The notes beneath the pieces were generated by a model. It saw only the letters and a program-made list of their open reading frames with translations. It did no database searches and had not been told where the DNA came from. Below, one piece after another: positions 1-8,419 of a DNA stretch of 64,000 nucleotides. Each line of letters begins with the position of its first letter. The first letter of the stretch is position 1. The stretch comes from Sphingomonas pruni NBRC 15498 (GTDB taxonomy: Bacteria; Pseudomonadota; Alphaproteobacteria; Sphingomonadales; Sphingomonadaceae): NCBI RefSeq assembly GCF_001598455.1, contig NZ_BCYZ01000018.1, positions 1-64,000 on the forward strand, written 5' to 3'. The position numbers and the translations under genes were made by a program.

Positions 1-98
1 CGCAGCCGCGAAGCGGCGAGGATGGGATTTTACCCCTCCACCACGCGCTGACGCGCGCGGTCCCCCTCCCCAAGCGAGCTTGGGGAGGAATTTTAGGA
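1..98. repeat. REP-like intergenic palindrome (family A), cut by the window edge
   Basis: The stretch holds CCCCTCCACCA, a small hairpin, then GGTCCCCCTCCCC and an inverted GGGGAGGA. The same layout recurs at 737-880 and 24371-24500. It contains no ORF with coding character. It is read as one copy of a dispersed palindromic element, with the left part missing because the window starts here. Confidence 0.55.
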
Positions 99-131
99 GG
101 CGCCCTCCTCCCCCTATGCTAAACCGCCCCC

Positions 132-734
132 ATGGACGCAGTCGGCATCATCGGACTCGCAGCCAGCGTCAGCCTGTTGAGCGGATGGCGGCTGTACCTT
201 TGTATCTTCGCCACGGGGCTCGCCATGCACACCGGCTGGATCGCGCTGCCGCATCAGCTGCACAGCCTCGACGTGTTGGCCAGTTGGTGGGTGATCGGCG
301 CAGCCGGTGTCGGCGCGCTGGCCGAATTCCTCGCCGACAAGGTGATGTGGATCGACAGCCTGTGGGACACTGTCCACACGCTCGTCCGCCCGGTCGGCGG
401 CGCCTTGCTCGCGCTGGCGATCGTCGATCCGCATGACACCAAATGGCAGGTCGTCGCCTTGCTGCTCGGCGGCGGCGCGGCGCTGCTGACGCATGGCGCG
501 AAGGCGGGAACGCGCGCCGCGGTCAATGCCAGCCCGGAGCCGTTCAGCAACATCGCGGTGTCGAGCGGCGAGGATGTCGCGACCACCGGGCTGCTGATCG
601 CCGCGATCGCCAGCCCCTGGGCGGCGGTGGTGATCGCGGTGCTGGTGGCGGGTGCGGCGGTGGCGATGCTGCTCCTGCTCCGCCACGCGTTCAGGCGGCT
701 GTTCCCGAAGAAACAACCGCCTGCATCGACCTGA
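132..734 (+). CDS. DUF4126-type integral membrane protein
   Basis: The 200-residue protein is mostly hydrophobic, with about five helices (roughly residues 5-30, 50-70, 95-120, 152-170, 170-190), ending in a basic tail (RRLFPKK). The pattern of Gly/Ala-rich helices, a WIDSLWD-like motif near residue 72 and the central THGAKAGTRAAVNASPEP segment matches the DUF4126 family. That family is common in proteobacteria and has no known biochemical role. The ATG at 132 was chosen because the hydrophobic N-terminus begins there; no strong ribosome site is visible. It stands alone between two palindromic repeats. Confidence 0.75.
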   Translation: MDAVGIIGLAASVSLLSGWRLYLCIFATGLAMHTGWIALPHQLHSLDVLASWWVIGAAGVGALAEFLADKVMWIDSLWDTVHTLVRPVGGALLALAIVDPHDTKWQVVALLLGGGAALLTHGAKAGTRAAVNASPEPFSNIAVSSGEDVATTGLLIAAIASPWAAVVIAVLVAGAAVAMLLLLRHAFRRLFPKKQPPAST

Positions 735-736
735 TC

Positions 737-880
737 AAATCCTCCCCATGAAATGGGGAGGGGGACCATTGCGCCAGCAATAGTAGAGGGGGCGTGCCGC
801 ATGCGAGCCCGATGCGGCAAACCCCCTCCACCACGCGACTAACGCCGAGTGGTCCCCCTCGCCGTGAACGGAGAGGATTT
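737..880. repeat. REP-like intergenic palindrome (family A)
   Basis: The element is bounded by AAATCCTCCCC on the left and GGAGAGGATTT on the right, which are near-complementary. Between them are GGGGAGGGGGACC and GGTCCCCCTC, so the whole element could fold into one long imperfect hairpin. It fills the gap between two genes and is related to copies at 24371-24500 and 43193-43351. Confidence 0.6.
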
Positions 881-891
881 AGATCGCTACC

Positions 892-1308
892 TCACCGGCA
901 GCGGACATTGTCCTTGTCGATCGCTTGGCCGGCAACAGCACCGGCCGCCGCACCGAGCAGGATGCCGAGCGGCTCCGACCGGCCGGACGTGATCGCCGCG
1001 CCCAGTGCGCCACCGGCGATGCCGCCGACGATCAGCCCGGTCGTCCCGTCCGAACGGCGGCAATAATAGCGGCCGTCGCGCCCGACATAGACGCGGTCGT
1101 TGCGGCTCAGCCGGCGCTCGCGATAGCGCGGATTATCGACATAATATTGGTCGGCATAATAGCCGTTATAGCGCGGATCCGGCCGGTTATAGTCGTACTG
1201 GCGATAACTCCGGTAATCGCTCGCATAGCCGGGCTGATCATAGGTTTCTGTACAGCCGGCGGTCGTCACCGCGGTGGCCGCGATCAACGCAAGGGTAAGG
1301 ATACGCAT
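892..1308 (-). CDS. Glycine-zipper surface lipoprotein (17 kDa antigen-like)
   Basis: The 138-residue protein begins with a lipoprotein signal (MRILTLALIAATAVTTAGC), with the lipobox Cys at residue 19, so it is probably anchored in a membrane. Residues 20-75 are rich in Tyr, Arg and Asp. The C-terminal third (about residues 92-130) is a glycine-zipper hairpin of the kind found in the 17 kDa surface antigen family, with repeated GGxxG/GxxxG spacing (VGGIAGGALGAAI and GILLGAAAGAVAGQAID). A strong AGGAGGAG site lies six bases before the ATG and fixes the start. Such proteins are usually envelope components of unknown mechanism. It appears monocistronic. Confidence 0.8.
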   Translation of the reverse strand: MRILTLALIAATAVTTAGCTETYDQPGYASDYRSYRQYDYNRPDPRYNGYYADQYYVDNPRYRERRLSRNDRVYVGRDGRYYCRRSDGTTGLIVGGIAGGALGAAITSGRSEPLGILLGAAAGAVAGQAIDKDNVRCR

Positions 1309-1408
1309 CGAACTCTCCTCCTGTTATCCCGCACCGCTGGACAATGCGCCGGAGGCCGTTTGGTTGCGGATACGTAAGTATCCGTAAAGGAGAGTCCGAT
1401 GCGCGCGA

Positions 1409-1720
1409 TCAGTGGACCGAGGCCGGCTTCAGCGCCTCGCGCTCGGCCGCGGTCGGGATCGCTTCCGGATCGGGCCGGAAATCCTCGGGCGCGCGGTCAG
1501 TCCCCGGCTTGGCGGCGTCGAGCGCTAGGTCGGGCGCCTCATGCCCCTCGGTGTCCGCCGTCCACGGCCCGCGCGGCATCTTCACCCATCCGCGCCACAA
1601 GGCGGCGGCCAGTCCTGCGCCGACCGCCAGCACCGCGCCCGCCGCGACCGACCGGTTGCGGGTGCGGTTGTCGGCCTTGAAGCGCCCATGGCTGTCGCGG
1701 CGTTGCTTGCTGTTCGGCAT
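1409..1720 (-). CDS. Small single-pass membrane protein of unknown function
   Basis: The 103-residue protein has a very basic, polar N-terminus (MPNSKQRRDSHGRFKADNR), one hydrophobic helix at about residues 27-45 (SVAAGAVLAVGAGLAAALW) and an acidic, Pro-rich tail. The positive N-terminus suggests Nin-Cout topology. GGGAGA lies shortly before the ATG. I do not recognise a family. It is probably a small inner-membrane protein. Confidence 0.55.
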   Translation of the reverse strand: MPNSKQRRDSHGRFKADNRTRNRSVAAGAVLAVGAGLAAALWRGWVKMPRGPWTADTEGHEAPDLALDAAKPGTDRAPEDFRPDPEAIPTAAEREALKPASVH

Positions 1721-1810
1721 GATCAGTCTCCCAAATGTCGAGTGCGAGCAGTCAACACATGCGCGGCGCGTCCTGTTCCGCCCACTGCGATGGGCCGCCG
1801 CGCTGCCCCT

Positions 1811-2251
1811 TCAATCGCGAACCGTGCATTGCTGTTTGTGCCGTTTGTGCCGGTCGAGCACGCGCCGGTTATGCTCGACCTCGCTGAGCAGCCGCGCCAG
1901 CCGCGCGTGCTCGCTGTCGCCGCGATGGCGCGCGGCGGCGAGCGCCAGGGTGAAGTCGGTGCTCGGCTCGACGCCGACATGGCGGCAGATGGCCGGCCAC
2001 ATCCGCGCCAACAGGCTCATCCGGCGGTGATTGGCCTGATGCTCGGTCATCGTGTGGCTGGGCGCCAACTGGCTCGATCTCCAGAAGTCGTCGAACAGCG
2101 CGCGCTCGCTCCGGTCGCCCAGCGCGTAGAGCATGGCCAGCACCGCGCGGAATTGCGGAGAGGGCGCCGCCGGCGCGGTCGCGCATCCGTGCATGATGTC
2201 GTCGAGCGCGACGAGGCAAAGGAAGATCAGACGGTCACGCGCGAGTCGCAT
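1811..2251 (-). CDS. Hypothetical protein
   Basis: This is a 146-residue reading frame with no recognised domain. The middle part (about residues 18-110) is helical and has many Arg and His residues (for example MTEHQANHRRMSLLARMW), and the C-terminus is strongly basic (DRHKRHKQQ). The frame stays open further upstream, to 2362, but that part looks non-coding, so the ATG at 2251 was chosen. No clear ribosome site precedes it, so the true start may be internal. A composition-driven spurious frame cannot be excluded. Confidence 0.4.
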   Translation of the reverse strand: MRLARDRLIFLCLVALDDIMHGCATAPAAPSPQFRAVLAMLYALGDRSERALFDDFWRSSQLAPSHTMTEHQANHRRMSLLARMWPAICRHVGVEPSTDFTLALAAARHRGDSEHARLARLLSEVEHNRRVLDRHKRHKQQCTVRD

Positions 2252-2494
2252 GATATGAACATAAAGGGAACACCGGCGCCTGGCGATGATCTTGCGCAAG
2301 CGACTGGCGATGGCGCGCGGCGATCCTCGATACGGACGAAGCCGCGCCAGGGCCGGGATCAAGCCGTCGCCGCGCGCCGCGCATTGTCAGGCAGCGTCTT
2401 ACCCGTACTGCGATCGAGCCCATGCGGCGCAATGAGGCGGCGCATATGCGCGCGCCTCGCGCCGGTGACCGGAGAAGGCGACGGCGGCGACCTC

Positions 2495-2923
2495 TCAAAA
2501 GGGTGCGGCGACCGCCTCGAAATCGAGATGGTCGGCGTCGAATCCCTGTGGTCCGGGGATCGCCGACAGATTGCGCACCTTGATCGCCGGGGCCGACGAA
2601 TGGCCGACCACGGCGGAGCCTGAACCGTCGAGTTGAACGCGCGCATCGCCTGCGATCAGCGTCATGCCCTTCAGCGTGCCCGGCCTATAGTGGACCAACA
2701 GGTCATAGCCGCGCGGCGCATTACAGAATTCCTGGATCTCGCCGAGTTCGAACGAGCCGGGAATCGACGGGCCCGCGCCGGCAACACCCGTTCCGGTGCT
2801 CACCTTGCACATCACGGGGACGCGAAGAACCAGATCGATGCCGAACGACTCGCTGTTGGCTGCCGACGTGCCGGCCGCCAAGAGAAGCCCCGCCACCGCT
2901 AATTTGCCAATCCTTCTGACCAT
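2495..2923 (-). CDS. Secreted pilin-like / spore-coat-U-like protein
   Basis: The 142-residue protein starts with a Sec signal peptide (cleavage probably after about residue 22, SAANS). The mature part has two cysteines about 28 residues apart (VPVMCKV and IQEFCNAPRGY). Alternating beta-type segments resemble secreted spore-coat-U/fimbrial subunits: a Cys-x-Val near the start, then a short loop, Phe-Cys-Asn and Gly-Tyr-x-Leu. It lies opposite the fimbrial genes starting at 3226, across about 300 bases of AT-rich DNA. It is likely an additional minor subunit of that locus, though the family call is by pattern only. Confidence 0.55.
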   Translation of the reverse strand: MVRRIGKLAVAGLLLAAGTSAANSESFGIDLVLRVPVMCKVSTGTGVAGAGPSIPGSFELGEIQEFCNAPRGYDLLVHYRPGTLKGMTLIAGDARVQLDGSGSAVVGHSSAPAIKVRNLSAIPGPQGFDADHLDFEAVAAPF

Positions 2924-3225
2924 GATGACGCCCGCCGCTTACTGAAACTACGGCGCTCACAATATCCAGTCCCAGTTAAGGATTGGCAAAGGCCATCATT
3001 TCCAAAACGGGTATGATCAAAATGAGTATTCAGTTGTAAAAAACTGACAAAAACCGCGTTTCGTAGGCGAGCATTCGTAGAGAATTCGTTGGATTCTATC
3101 GGCTTGGCGAATTGATCCAATTCGGCACAAGTAACCACTCACCGTTAACCAATCGTTAGACTCGACTCTCAATCCATTTATGTATTTGGTATATCGAAGG
3201 TTAAGGATTGAGTCGGGTGGGGGAA
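2924..3225. other. AT-rich divergent intergenic region
   Basis: About 300 bases separate the minus-strand pilin-like gene from the plus-strand fimbrial genes. The DNA is clearly more AT-rich than its surroundings (for example 2990-3060 and 3150-3200), as expected for promoters. Short reading frames here lack codon bias and were not called. It contains the TCACAATAT motif at 2957-2970. Confidence 0.5.
2957..2970 (+). promoter_or_regulatory. Putative operator copy 1 (TCACAATATCCAGT)
   Basis: This 14-mer differs at one base from TCACAATATTCAGT at 3951-3964, and a looser copy (TCACAATAATACCAG) lies at 3885-3899. All three sit in non-coding DNA flanking fimbrial genes. A shared regulator site is inferred only from recurrence and position. 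Confidence 0.3.
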
Positions 3226-3867
3226 ATGAAAGCCAATACGCCGCGCTTCGCGGCACGGATCGCTGTGGTCCTCGCTCGGCGAGCCGATCTAGCGGGTGCA
3301 ATTTCCAGATTAATTCCGACGGCGTTGCGCGTTTCCGCCCGGACCGTGATTTCGGGGTGCGCGGGGGCTGCGGCCGTGGTCGCGCTGCCGTCTTCGGCTC
3401 AGGAAATATCGAACGTTCGCAGCGTCGACATCGCGCTAGCCGGCCACATTTCACAGCGCTGTGGCATGGCGGCGGGGCAGAGCACCGACCTTGGTAACTT
3501 GTCGCGCCCCAGGATCAGCGCGACCACGCGGGTCCAGCTGGACTGCAATGTGCCGTTCACGATGTCGATACAGGCACAGCGCGGGGCGATCCAGAACCTG
3601 CTGATGCCCGGCGGGCAGGGCGGGTATCAGGGATCGGTTCCCTACAGCCTCAACGTCGAATTGCCGGTCCGCCGGCCCGACCGGGAGCTCCTAACGCGAG
3701 CGTTCGAAGGCCGCGCCTTGGTTGCGGGCCAGACCATGTCGAGCCTTGGCGGGATCGCCCAGGATGGGATGCTGCTACGGCTGGATGTGGGCAATGTGAC
3801 GAGCAGCTCGGGCCTCCTTGCCGGAGAATATGGTGAAACCATCGTAATAACGATGGCGCCGACCTGA
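3226..3867 (+). CDS. Secreted fimbrial subunit, spore-coat-U-like
   Basis: The 213-residue protein has an unusually long N-terminal region (about 60 residues). It has a basic start and then a hydrophobic stretch ending in LPSSAQ, consistent with an extended signal peptide. The mature part contains two cysteines (SQRCGM and LDCNVPF) and ends with GEYGETIVITMAP. That is the C-terminal beta strand typical of chaperone-usher pilins and spore-coat-U proteins (G-x-Y-x-D/E-T-hydrophobic alternation). The ATG at 3226 is preceded at once by GGGTGGGGGAA, which decides the start. It precedes the major pilin gene and is probably a minor pilin or adaptor. Confidence 0.65.
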   Translation: MKANTPRFAARIAVVLARRADLAGAISRLIPTALRVSARTVISGCAGAAAVVALPSSAQEISNVRSVDIALAGHISQRCGMAAGQSTDLGNLSRPRISATTRVQLDCNVPFTMSIQAQRGAIQNLLMPGGQGGYQGSVPYSLNVELPVRRPDRELLTRAFEGRALVAGQTMSSLGGIAQDGMLLRLDVGNVTSSSGLLAGEYGETIVITMAPT

Positions 3868-3950
3868 TGAAGTAACAAAAAAGGTCACAATAATACCAGA
3901 GATTGCTGGGCACGAAGTCTTGGCCGTTCGTGTAGATTAGCGTCCGCGTC

Positions 3951-3964
3951 TCACAATATTCAGT
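3951..3964 (+). promoter_or_regulatory. Putative operator copy 2 (TCACAATATTCAGT)
   Basis: This near-identical second copy of the motif at 2957-2970 lies 126 bases before the major pilin start. It is extended here by GGGAACTG, giving a short CAGT/ACTG inverted repeat. The role is inferred. Confidence 0.3.
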
Positions 3965-4089
3965 GGGAACTGATGTATATCAACCAGCATTTAGTTGTCA
4001 TCGGCCAAGTATTTAGTAAATGACTGATATGTCGGCGAATCGTTTCGATATGGTATCGAACAGCCGTCATTGGATAAGGGTGGAAACCA

Positions 4090-4836
4090 ATGAAGAAGCT
4101 TCTTTCGACTGCCGCCGTTGCGGCGCTCCTCTCGACCGCTGGCGTTGCGCACGCCGACAATATCAATTGGTCCGGTCAGACCCCGGGCATCTTCCCGGGC
4201 TCGACCATCTCGTACAGCGGTGCGCTCGGTCATTTCGGCTATAACATCGCGACCGCGATCGGTGGCGTCGGTTACGATCAGTCGGGCAGCAACGCCGGCA
4301 ACGCCGACACGGCGAATTCCGACGTGACGAACACCTGGACGATTTCGGGTAACGTGACCAAGGACTGCTCATATTATGGTGGCAGCAGCACCAGCCATAC
4401 GCTGGACTTCGGCACGATCGGCGTGAACACCCAGGCGGCGACCTCGGTCGGCAGCGCGTTCAACATGATGTCGGCCGCGGTTGCGACCGTCAACAGCACG
4501 ACTGCGGGCTGCAACTTCAACAACGACGTCTCGATCACCAAGAGCAATGGCGCCGACGGCATGAAGAACGCCGCCGCCGGTGGCTATGACACCAACAACT
4601 TCCAGGCGAACATCCCGTATTCGGTGGCCGCGACCTTCACGGCCGGCGCGCAGGGTGCGGTTGCCGCTGCCAACTCGCAGACGCTGACTGCGGGCACCGG
4701 CGACGGCTCGAAGGTTGGTCATTACGGCGCCTGGCGCTCGAACATGACGATGGTCGTCAATGCTCCGGTGCCGCCGAAGGCGCTCGTCGCAGGCAACTAT
4801 TCGGACACCCTGACGGTCGAGCTCAAGGCGCTCTGA
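4090..4836 (+). CDS. Major fimbrial subunit (pilin)
   Basis: The 248-residue protein has a clean signal peptide (MKKLLSTAAVAALLSTAGVAHA, cleavage after residue 22). The mature part is rich in Asn, Thr, Gly and Ala with few charges, as in abundant surface fibre proteins. Two cysteines lie in KDCSYYG and AGCNFNN. The C-terminus, AGNYSDTLTVELKAL, is the alternating hydrophobic strand that a chaperone would cap and that completes the fold of the neighbouring subunit. Codons are strongly biased towards C/G-ending forms with little variety, suggesting high expression. A hairpin follows the stop and may reduce read-through into the chaperone gene. It is most like subunits of archaic (sigma) chaperone-usher fibres. 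Confidence 0.7.
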   Translation: MKKLLSTAAVAALLSTAGVAHADNINWSGQTPGIFPGSTISYSGALGHFGYNIATAIGGVGYDQSGSNAGNADTANSDVTNTWTISGNVTKDCSYYGGSSTSHTLDFGTIGVNTQAATSVGSAFNMMSAAVATVNSTTAGCNFNNDVSITKSNGADGMKNAAAGGYDTNNFQANIPYSVAATFTAGAQGAVAAANSQTLTAGTGDGSKVGHYGAWRSNMTMVVNAPVPPKALVAGNYSDTLTVELKAL

Positions 4837-4861
4837 TCGTTCGGTACCCGAAATAGGCAAA

Positions 4862-4890
4862 AGGGGAGGGGGGGATTTTTATCCTCCCCT
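4862..4890 (+). terminator. Hairpin between pilin and chaperone genes (attenuator or terminator)
   Basis: AGGGGAGG (4862-4869) pairs exactly with CCTCCCCT (4883-4890). The loop is T-rich and no long T run follows. Its place just after the major pilin suggests a partial terminator that keeps pilin mRNA above chaperone/usher mRNA. Confidence 0.45.
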
Positions 4891-4962
4891 CCTTCCTTTA
4901 CCTAATTTTACATTTGAGTGCGCGACATAGCCGCGTGAATCATTGGGCGGGGGCCTGAAACG

Positions 4963-5763
4963 GTGTTGAATACTTTCTCGCGCGCTGTCGTGCGCTCGGC
5001 TGTTGCTGTCGTGGCGGCTATGGGCATGGCGGCGTCGGTCTTTGCCATGCGCGTCTCCCCGATGATCGTCGAGATGACGACGACCGGTAGCAACTCGACC
5101 GCGCGCGTTGAGGTGCAGAACCTCAATGCCGGCCGCTTGCCGTTCGAAACGCGCATCACGAAGCTCACCTTCAACGAATATGGCGTGCCGACCGAAACTC
5201 CGGCGGACGGCGATTTCCTCGTCTTCCCGCCGCAGGGTATGCTGCCGCAAGGCGCGCGCCAGGTCATTCGCCTGCAATGGGTGGGTACACCCGACATTCC
5301 GACGTCGCAGGCCTATTACCTGTCGGTCAACCAGCTGCCGATTCCGGCTGAACCGGGGGCGGCGCCGCAGAGCGCCAACGTCCAGGTCGTCTATCATATG
5401 AAGGCGTTGATCGTCGTCGCGCCGACGGGCGCGCGGCCCGACGTGTCGGTGACGTCGGTCAAGCAGATCGATTATCAGCCGGAGCCCGTCAAGGCGGGCG
5501 ACCCGCTGCCGCCGAAGGTCCCTGGGCTCGAGGTCACCATGAAGAATAACGGGCGGCGTCACATGATGATGTCGGCTGCCAAGTGGCTGATCGACGGCAA
5601 GGCTGCCGATGGTCGCCCGGTCCGGCTGACGGTGACGCAGGAAGACCTGATGCGGGGTATCGGCAGCGGCTATATCGCCGGCGGCGGTGCGGTTCGCATC
5701 TATCGCTTCCCGATCCCTCAAGCCTTCGGCCCGGGACCGATCACGGTAAAGTTCGCCCAATGA
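4963..5763 (+). CDS. Periplasmic fimbrial chaperone (PapD-like)
   Basis: The 266-residue protein has a signal peptide of about 28 residues. The mature part begins MRVSPMIVEMTTTGSNSTARVEVQN, the first beta strands of a PapD-type immunoglobulin fold. A middle segment FLVFPPQGMLPQGARQVIRLQW matches the chaperone region that donates a strand to the pilin. The C-terminal half holds the second domain (LEVTMKNNGRRHMM, then YRFPIPQAFGPGPITV). Such chaperones fold pilins in the periplasm and deliver them to the usher. The start is GTG with a GGCGGGGG site upstream. The stop overlaps the usher start (ATGA), so the two are translationally coupled. Confidence 0.85.
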   Translation: MLNTFSRAVVRSAVAVVAAMGMAASVFAMRVSPMIVEMTTTGSNSTARVEVQNLNAGRLPFETRITKLTFNEYGVPTETPADGDFLVFPPQGMLPQGARQVIRLQWVGTPDIPTSQAYYLSVNQLPIPAEPGAAPQSANVQVVYHMKALIVVAPTGARPDVSVTSVKQIDYQPEPVKAGDPLPPKVPGLEVTMKNNGRRHMMMSAAKWLIDGKAADGRPVRLTVTQEDLMRGIGSGYIAGGGAVRIYRFPIPQAFGPGPITVKFAQ

Positions 5764-8411
5764 CGCGGGCATCCCTGCTGGCCGCGACCGCCTGGTTCTG
5801 TCTGGCGGCGGGGACCGCCGGCGCCCAGGTCTCGGTGCCGTTGCCGCAGCCGCAACCGAAGGCGCCACCGCCTGCCCCGGCGCCCCAGAGCAGCCCGACT
5901 CCGGGGCAGACCACCGTGCCGTTGCCGGGCAAGCCGACCCAGCCCGCTCAGCCGGCCGAACCCGACATCAATTCATTGCCGATCGTCGGACAGCCCGGAA
6001 CCTCGAGCCTGCCGATCGGCAAATACGGCCGGCCGGACATCAATCCGTACGACCGCGACCTCGACCTGACGGTCCCGTTGATGTTCAGGAACCGGTCGCT
6101 CGGCGATCTGCCGATCCGACTGACCTATGACGATCGGTTGCTCGTCGATCGCCGCAGCTTCGAAAAACTGATTGCGCCGCTGCTGACCAAGGCGGCGATG
6201 CAGCGGGTCACGGCAATCGATCCGAACGCCGAACGTCTTGAATCGGACGCCTTGAAGGTGATGGGCATTTCCTTCGAGTACGACCCGAGCAGCCTCGCGG
6301 TCGTTGTGCTGACGATCGATCCATCGCAGCGCGCGGTGGAGAATTTGTTCGCGCCGCCGAGCGCGGGTCAGGAAGTCGTCGACCTTTCGCCGGCCTCCGT
6401 ATCGGCCTTCCTCAATATCAACGCCTATTACGGCTATGTCTGGAATGGTGCGCAATCACAGCCGCCAGAAGTGGCGCTGAATGGTGCCATCCGCATCAAG
6501 AAATTCGTGTTCGAGGGCGATGGCCAGTTCGGTCAGGACAATTTCGGCGGCGGCGCTTATACCTTCAATCGCAACTATGCTCGCCTCGTCTATGACCTGC
6601 CGAGCGATTACATCCGCCTGTATCTGGGCGACCTTACTCCGGAAGTGCGCGGCCAGCAGGGCTATGCCCAGATCGGCGGCATCGGCATCAGCCGGCAGCG
6701 ACAGCGGTTCGATCCCTATCGATCATCGGTGTTGCAGGGCAATCGCCAATTGCTTTTGCAGAACGACGCCACGGTACGCATCTTGCGCAACGGCGTCCTC
6801 TATCGCGAGATGCGGCTCGATGCCGGGTCGTATGATCTAAGCTCGCTGCCGCTGCTCGCCGGCAGCAACGATGTGCAGATTCAGGTCAGCAACAATGCCG
6901 GCGGCTTTCAGACGATCGACTACAGCCAGTATCTCGACCCGATCGACCTTGCTCCCGGCGATTTCGAGTACGCTGCCTATATCGGCCCGACGAGCACGAA
7001 TTTCGGGCGCACGCCGAAATACAATGGCCCGGTCTCGTTCTCGGGCTTCTATCGCAAGGCATTCGTCAACGCGCCGGCGATCGGCATCGGGGTTCAGGCA
7101 AATCGCGACACGCAGACGCTGACGGCACAGACACAATTCGTGTTGCCGGGCGGGTCGCGCCTGCTGTTCGACGGCGGCGTCAGCAACGCTCGCCGCGTTG
7201 GCCAGGGATACTCCCTGGGGATAGGCTACGACCTGCTGATCGATCGCGGCGGGCTGGTGGATTCGGCCAGCGTACGCGTCGACTATGTCTCGCGTCGGTT
7301 CGCCGTGCTGTCGATGCCGGTTCCGGACAACGTCAACAGCTTCAACCTGAGCGCGCAATATACCCACCAGTTCTCGCAACGCTTTTCGTTGCTGGCGGTG
7401 GGCAGCTATCTGGGCAATCGTGATCGTCGCGACAGCTATCGGCTCGGCGTGTCCGCTAATTACTACATCACCAGCAAGCTCAGCGTCCGCGCGGGCGTCG
7501 ATTATACCAAGCTAGACAGTTCGTTCGGCCGTGGGCGTGGTTTGGGAGCATCGATCTCGATCGTCTTCCAGCCGTCCTATCGCGATCGGGCGGAGGCGCG
7601 ATACGAGAGCAGTACGGACAGCCAGGCGCTGTCGTACATCCACAATTCGTCGAACCAGATCGGCAGCCTGGGTTATGGAGCGGTGGCAAACCGCGACAAC
7701 GGCGCGATCAACGCCCAAGGCTTCGCCGACTATACCGCCAACCGGTTCGACGCGACGCTGTCGCAGGCGAGCTATGGCCCCAGCTTCAGGCAGTTCGGCG
7801 CGGTCAACGTGACCTCGGTGCGCGTCGGAACGTCGATCGCGTTCGCCGATGGCGTGGTCGGCGTCGGGCGGCGGATCAACGACAGCTTTGCGTTGCTCTA
7901 CCCGCATCACAATCTGGGCGGCCGCAGCGTCGTGGCCGGCCAGTCGCTCGCGGAGAGCGATTACATGAGCAAGAGCGGCACGTTCGGCGCGGCGGTGAAC
8001 GGCTATCTGACGAGCTATGTCAACCAGCCGATCCAGTACGACGTCCAGGACGTGCCGCCGGGCTATGATATCGGGCCCGGATCGGTACGGGTGAATCCGC
8101 CCTATCACAGCGGCTACAGGCTGCGCGTCGGAACCGATGCGTTTGCGAGCGCGATGGGCACCCTCCTGCTGCCGAACGGGCAGCCGGTGGCGCTGATCGG
8201 CGGACGGGTGATCGCAGAGGACGGCAAGGACAAGGAGCCGTTGCCGTTCTTCACCAATTCGGTCGGCCGCTTCGCGATCCAGAACCTGCGCCCGGCGGTA
8301 ACCTATCGCGTCGAACTCGGGAGCGGCGCCGTAACGTTCCAATTCAGCGTGCCGGGCGATACGACCGGACTGGTCGACCTGAAGACGATCACGCTCAAAC
8401 CGGTGAAGTGA
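5760..8411 (+). CDS. Outer-membrane fimbrial usher
   Basis: The 883-residue protein fits the size of chaperone-usher pores (about 800-880). A signal peptide ends near AGTAGAQ (about residue 22). An unusual Pro-rich spacer follows (about residues 23-70, with VPLP twice). Then come the N-terminal domain (DLDLTVPLMFRNRSLGDLP), a beta-barrel with many alternating Tyr/Arg strands, a plug region near LRNGVLYREMRLDAGSYDL, and C-terminal domains ending ITLKPVK. The conserved usher segment SGTFGAAVNGYLTSYVNQPIQYDVQDVPPGYDIGPG is split across about residues 740-785. It secretes and assembles the pilins encoded just upstream. The start overlaps the chaperone stop. Open frame upstream of 5760 is chaperone shadow. 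Confidence 0.85.
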   Translation: MTRASLLAATAWFCLAAGTAGAQVSVPLPQPQPKAPPPAPAPQSSPTPGQTTVPLPGKPTQPAQPAEPDINSLPIVGQPGTSSLPIGKYGRPDINPYDRDLDLTVPLMFRNRSLGDLPIRLTYDDRLLVDRRSFEKLIAPLLTKAAMQRVTAIDPNAERLESDALKVMGISFEYDPSSLAVVVLTIDPSQRAVENLFAPPSAGQEVVDLSPASVSAFLNINAYYGYVWNGAQSQPPEVALNGAIRIKKFVFEGDGQFGQDNFGGGAYTFNRNYARLVYDLPSDYIRLYLGDLTPEVRGQQGYAQIGGIGISRQRQRFDPYRSSVLQGNRQLLLQNDATVRILRNGVLYREMRLDAGSYDLSSLPLLAGSNDVQIQVSNNAGGFQTIDYSQYLDPIDLAPGDFEYAAYIGPTSTNFGRTPKYNGPVSFSGFYRKAFVNAPAIGIGVQANRDTQTLTAQTQFVLPGGSRLLFDGGVSNARRVGQGYSLGIGYDLLIDRGGLVDSASVRVDYVSRRFAVLSMPVPDNVNSFNLSAQYTHQFSQRFSLLAVGSYLGNRDRRDSYRLGVSANYYITSKLSVRAGVDYTKLDSSFGRGRGLGASISIVFQPSYRDRAEARYESSTDSQALSYIHNSSNQIGSLGYGAVANRDNGAINAQGFADYTANRFDATLSQASYGPSFRQFGAVNVTSVRVGTSIAFADGVVGVGRRINDSFALLYPHHNLGGRSVVAGQSLAESDYMSKSGTFGAAVNGYLTSYVNQPIQYDVQDVPPGYDIGPGSVRVNPPYHSGYRLRVGTDAFASAMGTLLLPNGQPVALIGGRVIAEDGKDKEPLPFFTNSVGRFAIQNLRPAVTYRVELGSGAVTFQFSVPGDTTGLVDLKTITLKPVK

Positions 8412-8419
8412 GGGATAGG

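Noticed and set aside
2252..2362. N-terminal extension of the hypothetical gene at 1811
   Set aside because: The stretch is open but strongly Arg-rich and lacks a ribosome site, so the shorter start was used.
2899..3138. Short open frame in the AT-rich fimbrial intergenic region
   Set aside because: Only 79 residues, without ribosome site or codon bias. It overlaps the pilin-like gene end and promoter-like DNA.
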